Origin: RGIG4097 sp964367645
Lineage (GTDB): Bacteria; Bacillota; Clostridia; Christensenellales; CAG-917
Direction of reading: 5' to 3'
Assembly (NCBI GenBank): GCA_964367645.1
Contig: CAYIYN010000086.1
Span: 1 to 5,700 of the forward strand
Length of the DNA stretch: 5,700 nt
The notes under the pieces are model-generated. The model was not told the origin of the DNA, did not search any database, and saw nothing but the letters and a program-made list of their open reading frames with translations. Both the position numbers and the translations under genes were made by a program. Numbering within the stretch: the stretch's first letter is position 1; every line of letters starts with the position of its first letter. Positions 1-5,666 of this stretch are shown here, piece by piece.

Positions 1-2152
1 TCTTTGAAATTTCGCTTGCGCCCACGTTTGACGTCATAATGATTATGGTGTTTTTGAAAGACACCACTCTTCCGTGGCTGTCTGTCAGTCTGCCGTCTTC
101 GAGAATTTGCAAGAGCAGATTGAACACTTCAGGATGCGCTTTTTCTATCTCGTCGAAAAGCACCACCGAATAGGGTTTGCGGCGAACTTTTTCAGTGAGT
201 TGTCCGCCTTCTTCATAACCGACATATCCGGGTGCCGAACCTATAAGACGCGATACGTTGAATTTTTCGGTATACTCGGACATATCCACGCGCACCATCA
301 AATTTTCATCGCCGAACATTGCCTCCGCAAGAGCCTTTGTGAGTTCGGTTTTGCCAACGCCCGTAGGCCCTAAGAATATAAACGAACCTATCGGACGTTT
401 GGGGTCTTTCAAACCCGCGCGGGCGCGCTTGATTGCCTTTGCAACGGCGTTTACCGCCTCAATTTGACCAATAACTCGCTTTTTAAGAATGTCTTCAAGG
501 TGTGCCAGTTTTTCACTTTCGCCCTGCGTGATACGTTTTACGGGGATACCCGTCCAGTCGCCCACTATCTCGGCGATTTCTTCTTCGCCGATGCTGAGTT
601 TCATATTGGCGCACTTTTCTTTCCAATCCGCCTGTGCTTTTTCTTTCTCTTCCAAAAGATTGTCGCGTTCCACGCGCAGTCTTTCCGCCTTTTCGTACTG
701 CTCATGTTTGCTCGCTTCGCTCTTTTCAAGTTCTATCGCCTTGATTTTGTCCTCTAAACTGCGGATTTGCGGAGGTGTTGTGAAGTGAAAAATCTTTTTT
801 CTGCTTGCTGCCTCGTCGATAAGGTCGATTGCCTTATCGGGCAAAAATCTATCGGTAATGTAACGATCGGACAAAATCGCCGCCGCCGATATCGCTTCGT
901 CAGTGATTTCCACCTTGTGGTGTTCCTCATATTTTAATTTCAAGCCTTGCAAAATTTCTATCGTGTCGGAAACAGTGGGCTGTTCCACCATAATGGGTTG
1001 AAATCGGCGTTCAAGCGCGGCGTCTTTTTCAAAGTGTTTGCGGTATTCATCTATGGTTGTCGCACCTATAGTTTGCAACTCGCCTCTGGCAAGCATAGGC
1101 TTGATAATATTCGCCACGTCCAAACCGCCCTCGGAAGAGCCGGCTTGCAAAATGGTGTGAATTTCATCGATAAAAAGGATAATGTTGCCGCTCTTTTGTA
1201 TTGTGGCAAGTGCCTTTTTGAGTCTTTCTTCAAAATCGCCGCGATAGCGTGTTCCTGCAACGAGCGAAGCTATATCAAGGGAAAATATCATTTTATCTCT
1301 CAAAATGTCAGGCACGTCACCGGATACAATAGCCTGTGCCAGTCCGTCCACGATTGCAGATTTGCCAACTCCCGGTTCGCCAATAAGCACGGGATTGTTC
1401 TTTGTCCTGCGGCAGAGAATTTGTATGATTCGTTCAATCTCTTTGCCCCTGCCTATGACGGGATCGAGTTTGCCCGCTTTGGCTTTTTCGTTGAGATTTA
1501 CGCCGTATTTTGTGAGATCGTCACCCTCGTTGCTTTCGGGATTTTGATTTTCAAAAATATTGCCTAGTCTTGCTCCTCTTAAATCGGAATTGTCGGCATT
1601 TTCATTTTTTGTGTAGTTCCTGTTTTGGACGTTTGAATCACTTGACGACAACGGGGATATGGTGTCGCCAAAGGCGAAATTCAAAAAGTTTTGCAATATG
1701 TCGTCCAGCCCGACGTCGCTTTGCTTCTTTGGCGGAGCACCGTTTTTTTGCATAATTCCGTTGTAGAGTTGACGTTGCAAATAGGTCAATTCCACACCCC
1801 TTGCAGTGAGAATTTTTGCGGCGATGCTGTTTTTGTCGTCGATGAGCGCATAGAGCAGATGTTCCGTTCCGACAGATTTTGAATTCAGTTGTTCGGCAAC
1901 GTATCTTGCGCCTTCCACTGCTCGTACCGCACGGGAAGACATCTCCACCTGCGAGCGGAAAGGACGTCTTGAAAATTGTGATAAGACATAGTCGGCATCA
2001 ATAGCGTATGCGGAAAGATATCCGTTTGCGGTACATTCGGAAACGGCGCAAAGACCGTATAGCAGATGCTCAGTGCAAACAAGTCCGCCTGTGTGTGCGG
2101 CAAGTTCCGTCGCTTCTTGTAACGCCGCTTTCAAACGCGGTGAAAAATCCAT
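1..2152 (-). CDS. clpC: ClpC, AAA+ unfoldase of the ClpCP protease (3' end cut off by the window edge)
   Basis: Hexameric cytosolic ATPase that unfolds proteins and feeds them to ClpP; in Bacillota it reads phosphoarginine marks written by McsB. The frame is open for 717 codons from the ATG at 2152 to the window edge. Domains in order: two Clp_N repeats (about 1-135, with TEHLL motifs at 27-31 and 96-100); a long Asn/Ser-rich linker (about 136-212); D1 with Walker A GEPGVGKS (258-265), pore-loop Tyr303, Walker B ILFIDE (325-330) and LERRF (380-384); an M-domain coiled coil (about 462-525, with a UVR-like YEKAERLR at 486-493); D2 with Walker A GPTGVGKT (595-602), pore loop GYVG (642-645) and Walker B VVLFDE (663-668). 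Compared from memory with B. subtilis ClpC (about 810 aa), roughly 145 C-terminal residues lie outside, including the VGF-type ClpP-docking loop expected within about ten residues of the edge. Glu28 and Glu97 match the phosphoarginine-binding glutamates. The start lies 1 nt after the mcsB stop, behind a perfect GGAGGT. Confidence 0.97.
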   Translation of the reverse strand, partial: MDFSPRLKAALQEATELAAHTGGLVCTEHLLYGLCAVSECTANGYLSAYAIDADYVLSQFSRRPFRSQVEMSSRAVRAVEGARYVAEQLNSKSVGTEHLLYALIDDKNSIAAKILTARGVELTYLQRQLYNGIMQKNGAPPKKQSDVGLDDILQNFLNFAFGDTISPLSSSDSNVQNRNYTKNENADNSDLRGARLGNIFENQNPESNEGDDLTKYGVNLNEKAKAGKLDPVIGRGKEIERIIQILCRRTKNNPVLIGEPGVGKSAIVDGLAQAIVSGDVPDILRDKMIFSLDIASLVAGTRYRGDFEERLKKALATIQKSGNIILFIDEIHTILQAGSSEGGLDVANIIKPMLARGELQTIGATTIDEYRKHFEKDAALERRFQPIMVEQPTVSDTIEILQGLKLKYEEHHKVEITDEAISAAAILSDRYITDRFLPDKAIDLIDEAASRKKIFHFTTPPQIRSLEDKIKAIELEKSEASKHEQYEKAERLRVERDNLLEEKEKAQADWKEKCANMKLSIGEEEIAEIVGDWTGIPVKRITQGESEKLAHLEDILKKRVIGQIEAVNAVAKAIKRARAGLKDPKRPIGSFIFLGPTGVGKTELTKALAEAMFGDENLMVRVDMSEYTEKFNVSRLIGSAPGYVGYEEGGQLTEKVRRKPYSVVLFDEIEKAHPEVFNLLLQILEDGRLTDSHGRVVSFKNTIIIMTSNVGASEISK

Positions 2153-2153
2153 A

Positions 2154-3167
2154 TCAAATTACCTCCAAAAGTATCTCTTTGACCAATTTTGCGCGAGTTA
2201 TATCGCGCACGGCGGGCGGACAGTCACCGATTTTCAGCGACAAAGACGCAGCCGTAAAAAGGACGGCGAGCCTGTCAAGCGGTTTTGTGTCTTTAAGCGG
2301 AAGTATGCCAAGTATTACGCCGAGTTTGGCATCGGAAACCAAACTCATCAGTTCTTCCGAAGTCAAACTGTAGGCGTTTTTAAGAGTCCCGAAACTGCGG
2401 TATATTCTGTCTTTTATGGCAATCCCGTTTTCTTTGATGAGTTTATCGCGCGCCGCTTGCTCTGCGGTGCACATAGCGATTGTTGCTTTTTTCGTTATCT
2501 CTATTATGCTCTCCTCTTTTAAGCCCAAACTTCTGGTGTTGGAAAGTTGATAAGTGTCGCAAAGAACCGAACTGCCTTCGCCATACACTCCTCTAAGCGT
2601 CAAACCGTAACGCCCTGTGAAAACTTTGACGGTGTCTTCAATCGCTCCGGCAAGCCTAAGAGCGGGCAAAAAAAGCATTGTGGAAGCCCTCATTCCCGTG
2701 CCTAGGTTTGTGGGACAAGCGGTCAGAAAACCAAGTCTGTTGTCAAACGCTATCGGCAAAGCCGATATAAGCCTGTCGTCAACGGCGTTTAGGCGCGAAT
2801 ACGCCCTTTCCAAATCGAATCCGTCTTCTACGCTCTGTTCCCTTATATGGTCTTCTTCGTTTATCATGACGGTGAGTTTTTCGTTTCGCTCGACTATCGC
2901 CGCGCCGATTGCAATGTTTCTTGCAAGTGCGGGAGAAATTATGTGACGCTCCACAAGCGCTTTGATTCTTGTGGGCGACAATTCGCGCACGTAAAATTTT
3001 TCATAATCAAAAGTGCCTTTTAGAGTGCTGTCAACCGCCTCCGCAAGTGCCGCAAAAGACGGATAATCACATTTTTGCGCGTGTGACGGAAACGGCAGAC
3101 CGTTAACGTTTCTTGCAAGCCTTATGCGTGAGGAAACAACATTAAAACGTGTGAGTTCGTCTGTCAT
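2154..3167 (-). CDS. mcsB: McsB, protein-arginine kinase
   Basis: Transfers phosphate from ATP to arginine side chains, marking proteins for ClpCP; it belongs to the phosphagen (guanidino) kinase fold. The product is 337 aa. Visible motifs are SSRIRLARN (12-20, phosphate-binding arginines), NEEDHIR (103-109), CPTNLGTGMR (151-160, with the active-site loop cysteine Cys151 corresponding to Cys167 of B. subtilis), GVYGEGS (193-199) and RDITRA (321-326). The last matches the RDxxRA motif, the allosteric phosphoarginine site that separates McsB from metabolic phosphagen kinases. I chose the ATG at 3167 because a GGGAGGG lies 5 nt upstream and the start overlaps the mcsA stop as ATGA. A longer TTG start at 3221 would overlap mcsA by 58 nt and adds residues without family resemblance. 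The N-terminus is about 15 residues shorter than in B. subtilis, which seems acceptable for a clostridial McsB. No frameshift or lost motif was seen. Confidence 0.97.
   Translation of the reverse strand: MTDELTRFNVVSSRIRLARNVNGLPFPSHAQKCDYPSFAALAEAVDSTLKGTFDYEKFYVRELSPTRIKALVERHIISPALARNIAIGAAIVERNEKLTVMINEEDHIREQSVEDGFDLERAYSRLNAVDDRLISALPIAFDNRLGFLTACPTNLGTGMRASTMLFLPALRLAGAIEDTVKVFTGRYGLTLRGVYGEGSSVLCDTYQLSNTRSLGLKEESIIEITKKATIAMCTAEQAARDKLIKENGIAIKDRIYRSFGTLKNAYSLTSEELMSLVSDAKLGVILGILPLKDTKPLDRLAVLFTAASLSLKIGDCPPAVRDITRAKLVKEILLEVI
2161..2166 (-). promoter_or_regulatory. Ribosome binding site of clpC
   Basis: Perfect GGAGGT with an 8-nt spacer to the clpC ATG. It lies inside the last codons of mcsB, so terminating mcsB ribosomes are in position to reinitiate on clpC. 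It fixes the clpC start, which gives the expected Clp_N N-terminus. Confidence 0.9.
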
Positions 3168-3502
3168 CTCTGCCCTCCCGTATAAGGTCGTTTGCCCAAA
3201 TGCACGTCGTATTGTTGGCAACTTTTTGCCGCTGCTATAGCGATTTCAGCCATATAGCGGTAACATTCGGCACAACCAAAGGTGAAAGTCTTTTGAAAGA
3301 TTTCGGCTGTAGTGCCGCAGACAGGACACACCCGACCACGCTCCGCTTCCACCTTTTTCATCACTTCATACGCGGTCAATCCGCTTTTAAGGATAGACTT
3401 GTAGCATTCCTCGCAGAAATGATACTCCTTTATGTCGTTGTTAATTACCGTCTTATCCGTCAGAGTGGAGGGGCGGACGTTGCAAAAATCACAGTTTTTC
3501 AA
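3164..3502 (-). CDS. mcsA: McsA, zinc-binding activator of McsB (short form without UVR segment)
   Basis: McsA binds and activates the McsB kinase. The 112-aa product has two four-cysteine zinc modules: Cys4, Cys7, Cys30, Cys33 and Cys59, Cys62, Cys77, Cys80. The second sits in the family pattern VCPVCG...FGCAECY, followed by an H-x-GKRP segment (101-105) that resembles the region just after the second module in B. subtilis McsA. The protein then stops at the mcsB overlap. B. subtilis McsA is about 185 aa and continues into a coiled UVR segment; that part is absent here, with no room for it before mcsB. The start is a TTG (3500-3502), 10 nt after the galU stop and without a recognisable Shine-Dalgarno; there is no alternative start before Cys4 and the next in-frame ATG is codon 48. 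Translation is therefore probably coupled to galU (inference). Identity rests on the cysteine pattern plus position before mcsB. Confidence 0.9.
   Translation of the reverse strand: MKNCDFCNVRPSTLTDKTVINNDIKEYHFCEECYKSILKSGLTAYEVMKKVEAERGRVCPVCGTTAEIFQKTFTFGCAECYRYMAEIAIAAAKSCQQYDVHLGKRPYTGGQR
3173..3179 (-). promoter_or_regulatory. Ribosome binding site of mcsB
   Basis: GGGAGGG, 5 nt before the ATG at 3167, inside the 3' end of mcsA. It decides between this ATG and the upstream in-frame TTG at 3221. Together with the ATGA stop/start overlap it indicates translational coupling of mcsA and mcsB. Confidence 0.85.
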
Positions 3503-3512
3503 AATTATTTTT

Positions 3513-4379
3513 TCAGTCTATTTTTATTCTTTTGAGATATGCGTCAAACTCCGAGCCGAGTTTCGGGTCGCGAAGAGCATATTCAACAGTGGCTTCAAGA
3601 TAGCCTTCTTTGTTGCCTATATCGTATCTTCTTCCTCTGAAATTGCACGCTACTGCGCCTTTTTCACGCGCAATCAGTCCGATTGCGTCCGTAAGATATA
3701 TTTCGCCGTCCGAAGAAAGTGGAATGCTGTCCAAAGCATCGAATATATCGGGCGTCAAGATAAATCTGCCGAGCGACACCAAATCCGAGGGCAATTCATC
3801 TTTGGGTTTTTCGATTATGCCGCTGATTGGCGTTATATCGCTTTCTTCGCCGCAAAGTTGCATAACTCCGCAACGTCTTGCCACGTCTAAAGGCGCTTTT
3901 TGAACGCCGACAACAGTCTTTTTGGTTGTCCTATATGCATCTATAAGTTGAGCAGTAACAGGCACGTCGTCACCTGTATACATCACGTCGTCACCAAAAA
4001 GCACCGCAAAAGGTTCATCTCCGACAAATTCTTTTGCAAGCCTTACGGCGTCACCGCTACCTTTTTGCTCGGGCTGATACACAAACTTTACGTCAGCACC
4101 GCAAGAGCGGTTTACAATATCCAATAAATCTTCGCGATTGCGCTTTCTGAGGTGATTATTAAGCCTAAGATTCGGCTCGAAAAGCGACCTTATACTCTCC
4201 TTGCCATTGCTCATAACAATGAGGATTTCCTTTATGCCGCTTGCTACCGCCTCGTCGATAATGTAGCAAAGCGCGGGTCTGTCCACGATGGGCAAAATTT
4301 CTTTTGGTATCACTTTTGTGGCAGGCAGAAATCTTGTACCGAACCCGCCGCACGGTATGACGGCCTTTTTAACGCTCAT
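3513..4379 (-). CDS. galU: GalU-type UTP-glucose-1-phosphate uridylyltransferase
   Basis: Makes UDP-glucose and pyrophosphate from UTP and glucose-1-phosphate in the cytosol, feeding glycolipid and polysaccharide synthesis. The 288-aa product is full length for the family. Visible motifs: nucleotide-binding GGFGTR (11-16) followed by FLPATK, catalytic-loop IPKEILPIVD (24-33) with Lys26, EPFAVLFGDD (122-131) with the metal-binding aspartate region, IEKPKDELPS (189-198), GRFILTPDIFDAL (204-216), GEIYLTDAI (225-233) and RRYDIGNKEGYL (250-261). The C-terminal half is typical GalU rather than RmlA or GlmU. Three spots are unusual: CGG at 10-12 where AAG is common, GSGDAV (107-112) where GLGHAV is common, and CGVM (170-173) where YG(I/V) is common. 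The ATG at 4379 follows AGGAGGA with a 6-nt spacer. The gene ends 10 nt before mcsA and appears to lead the stress operon. Family assignment is firm; strict glucose/UTP specificity is inferred. Confidence 0.94.
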   Translation of the reverse strand: MSVKKAVIPCGGFGTRFLPATKVIPKEILPIVDRPALCYIIDEAVASGIKEILIVMSNGKESIRSLFEPNLRLNNHLRKRNREDLLDIVNRSCGADVKFVYQPEQKGSGDAVRLAKEFVGDEPFAVLFGDDVMYTGDDVPVTAQLIDAYRTTKKTVVGVQKAPLDVARRCGVMQLCGEESDITPISGIIEKPKDELPSDLVSLGRFILTPDIFDALDSIPLSSDGEIYLTDAIGLIAREKGAVACNFRGRRYDIGNKEGYLEATVEYALRDPKLGSEFDAYLKRIKID

Positions 4380-4385
4380 TATCAG

Positions 4386-4392
4386 TCCTCCT
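4386..4392 (-). promoter_or_regulatory. Ribosome binding site of galU
   Basis: AGGAGGA with a 6-nt spacer to the galU ATG at 4379. This is the only strong initiation site ahead of galU-mcsA, since mcsA has none of its own. Confidence 0.88.
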
Positions 4393-4408
4393 GCATTTTA
4401 TTGCCGAA

Positions 4409-4420
4409 ACTTTATAAAGT
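4409..4420. repeat. 12-bp perfect palindrome over the candidate -10 of galU
   Basis: ACTTTATAAAGT is its own reverse complement. A further AACTTTAC half-like copy follows directly on the plus strand (4421-4428). The palindrome covers the proposed -10 box, so it could be an operator, or only an AT-rich coincidence. It is read directly; the function is inference. Confidence 0.5.
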
Positions 4421-4438
4421 AACTTTACTTTCTTTCCA
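4411..4438 (-). promoter_or_regulatory. Candidate promoter for galU-mcsA-mcsB-clpC
   Basis: On the minus strand a TGGAAA (4433-4438, 4 of 6 matches to TTGACA) is followed after 16 bp by TATAAA (4411-4416, 5 of 6 matches to TATAAT). This would place transcription start about 25 nt before the galU ATG. The region is AT-rich, so such matches arise easily by chance. No CtsR-type tandem GGTCAAA operator and no CIRCE element is visible in the gap. Confidence 0.35.
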
Positions 4439-4480
4439 CTAGAAATTCATTTGCATACTGACGCTTATTTATTTTGCTTG

Positions 4481-4552
4481 TTAATTTCAACTGAAAGCGG
4501 TTTTTCGATTTCTACTTTCAATATTCTCTTATCGGCTTAAACTTAACTGAAA
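4481..4552. repeat. Pair of imperfect 16-bp direct repeats, 56 bp apart
   Basis: On the minus strand TTTCAGTTAAGTTTAA (4537-4552) and TTTCAGTTGAAATTAA (4481-4496) match at 13 of 16 positions. The second copy also contains the inverted arms TTTCA/TGAAA. They lie well upstream of the candidate promoter. In AT-rich DNA this similarity is suggestive only. Confidence 0.3.
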
Positions 4553-4576
4553 AATTACTCTTTCAAATTAATTTTA

Positions 4577-5554
4577 TTAATATCCATTCGGGTGGTTCTT
4601 GTGCCACTTCCATGCCGACGAAACAATTTCTTCAAGCGTGTAGTAGCGAGGTGACCAACCCAGTTCTTTTTTTATCTTTTCACTGGACGCTACAAGCGTT
4701 GCGGGATCACCGGCGCGGCGGCTCTCGATTTTGCGCGGGATTTTCACTCCCGTGACTTTTTCGACTGTGTCGATAACTTCCATAACCGAAAAGCCGTTTC
4801 CGTTTCCCAAATTGTAGTGGGTGGATTTTCCGCCCTCTTTAAGATAATTCAAAGCGCGGATATGCGCGTCGGCAAGGTCGGTGATGTGGATATAGTCGCG
4901 GATACAAGTTCCGTCACGAGTGGGATAATCATCGCCGAACACTCCTATATAATCACGCTGTCCGCTTGCAACTTGCAAGATAAGCGGAATAAGGTGACTT
5001 TCGGGTTTGTGCGCTTCCCCTATATCCCCCAAGCGGTGTGCGCCCGCAGCGTTGAAATAGCGCAAAGCGACGTATTTCATACCGTACGCTTTGTCATAAT
5101 CAGACATAAACTGCTCCATCATGAGTTTGGTTTGTCCGTAAACGCTTGTGGGATTTTGAGGGCTGTCTTCAGTGATAAGGCCGTTTCCGCAGTCGCCGTA
5201 AGTGGCGGCAGAAGACGAAAAGACGAGGTATTTCACGTTTTCGGCAATCATTGCATCCAAGAGTGACAGCGTGCCTGCAACGTTGTTGTGATAGTATTTT
5301 GCGGGGTTGCTCATGCTCTCCCCAACAAGCGAAAATGCCGCGAAATGTATGACGGAATCCACCTTAAAATCTCTTATGGTTTTTTTGAGCAATTCAACGT
5401 CAAACAAGTCACCCTTGACAAAAGGCGCGTCGCCAACCGATTCGATATGTCCCGTTGAAAGGTTGTCGTAAACGACCGCGTCCAATTTTCGTTCTTTGAG
5501 TTCTTTGACCGTATGCGAGCCTATATAGCCCGCTCCTCCGATAATAAGTATCAT
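4577..5554 (-). CDS. galE: UDP-glucose 4-epimerase
   Basis: NAD-dependent interconversion of UDP-glucose and UDP-galactose (Leloir pathway and polysaccharide precursor supply), an extended short-chain dehydrogenase/reductase. The 325-aa product has the N-terminal Rossmann motif GGAGYIG (6-12), D30-N31 at the end of beta-2, HFAAFSLVGES (70-80), SSSAATYG (113-120) supplying catalytic Ser115, the YxxxK pair Tyr139/Lys143 in SVYGQTK, RYFNAAGAH (165-173), RDGTCIRDYIH (213-223) for UDP-sugar binding, HYNLGNG (246-252) and SRRAGDP (278-284). Length is normal for the family. I chose the ATG at 5554 because it places the Rossmann strand at residues 2-5 as usual. An in-frame ATG at 5611 would add 19 unrelated residues and has no clear ribosome binding site. 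The next gene downstream, galU, makes the substrate, but 197 nt separate them, so co-transcription is uncertain. No galK or galT is visible. Confidence 0.97.
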   Translation of the reverse strand: MILIIGGAGYIGSHTVKELKERKLDAVVYDNLSTGHIESVGDAPFVKGDLFDVELLKKTIRDFKVDSVIHFAAFSLVGESMSNPAKYYHNNVAGTLSLLDAMIAENVKYLVFSSSAATYGDCGNGLITEDSPQNPTSVYGQTKLMMEQFMSDYDKAYGMKYVALRYFNAAGAHRLGDIGEAHKPESHLIPLILQVASGQRDYIGVFGDDYPTRDGTCIRDYIHITDLADAHIRALNYLKEGGKSTHYNLGNGNGFSVMEVIDTVEKVTGVKIPRKIESRRAGDPATLVASSEKIKKELGWSPRYYTLEEIVSSAWKWHKNHPNGY

Positions 5555-5560
5555 ACAAAA

Positions 5561-5567
5561 CCTGCCT
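5561..5567 (-). promoter_or_regulatory. Weak ribosome binding site of galE
   Basis: AGGCAGG, with its second AGG 6 nt before the ATG at 5554. It is a poorer match than the other sites in the window but better than anything upstream of the alternative ATG at 5611. Confidence 0.5.
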
Positions 5568-5589
5568 AAATTTGGATTGTTCTGCCGGT

Positions 5590-5613
5590 GAATGAGCGAG
5601 TGCTGGGTCATTC
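5590..5613. repeat. Inverted repeat in the galE leader
   Basis: GAATGA (5590-5595) and TCATTC (5608-5613) are perfect 6-bp arms around a 12-nt loop, with a smaller AGC/GCT pairing inside. No T run follows on the minus strand, so this is not a standard terminator. It could fold in a galE leader RNA. Confidence 0.35.
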
Positions 5614-5619
5614 TTTTTA

Positions 5620-5666
5620 TCTTGAAAGTTTCCCTTTTCCTAGTGTCTTGAAAGTTCCCCTTTCCT
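5620..5666. repeat. Two tandem copies of a ~22-bp element upstream of galE
   Basis: Copy one is at 5620-5641 and copy two at 5646-5666, a period of 26 bp. Both start TCTTGAAAGTT and end CCTTTCCT or CTTTTCCT on the plus strand, differing by a one-base indel and about one substitution. On the minus strand each unit reads GAAA(A)G...CTTTC, a small stem around a GGGAA-like loop. A less similar GTTTCCCC follows at 5672-5679. Two near-identical copies this close together are unlikely by chance. Their function is unknown. Confidence 0.65.

Larger units (their letters stand above)
4380..4576. other. galE-galU intergenic region, 197 nt
   Basis: An AT-rich, non-coding stretch between two genes on the same strand. 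It holds the galU ribosome binding site, the candidate promoter and the 12-bp palindrome. I see no GC-rich stem followed by a T run on the minus strand after galE, so no intrinsic terminator can be called. It also carries two related 16-bp segments, at 4481-4496 and 4537-4552. Confidence 0.7.

Noticed and set aside
947..1567. 206-codon open frame on the plus strand
   Set aside because: It lies wholly antisense to the ClpC D1 region, has no ribosome binding site, and its protein resembles no family. Other plus-strand open frames across clpC, mcsB, galU and galE are shadows for the same reason.
2177..2184. TTTGACC (GGTCAAA on the minus strand), a CtsR half-site; similar single sites near 464 and 5507
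   Set aside because: Each is a lone half-site inside a coding region (mcsB, clpC, galE). A CtsR operator needs two tandem heptamers near a promoter.
3165..3221. Longer mcsB start at the TTG at 3221
   Set aside because: The ATG at 3167 has GGGAGGG at 5 nt and a typical ATGA coupling. The extra 18 residues show no McsB similarity.
4382..4396. Four-codon open frame (MQED) spanning the galU ribosome binding site
   Set aside because: It has no ribosome binding site of its own and is so short that chance explains it.
4491..4520. GC-containing stretch followed by TTTTT on the plus strand, a possible terminator
   Set aside because: The T run is on the plus strand, where no gene ends. On the minus strand it is an A run, and the TGAAAG/CTTTCA arms form only a weak 6-bp stem with a long loop.
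5552..5611. Longer galE start at the ATG at 5611
   Set aside because: It would add 19 residues before a canonical Rossmann N-terminus, lacks a ribosome binding site, and overlaps the inverted repeat.
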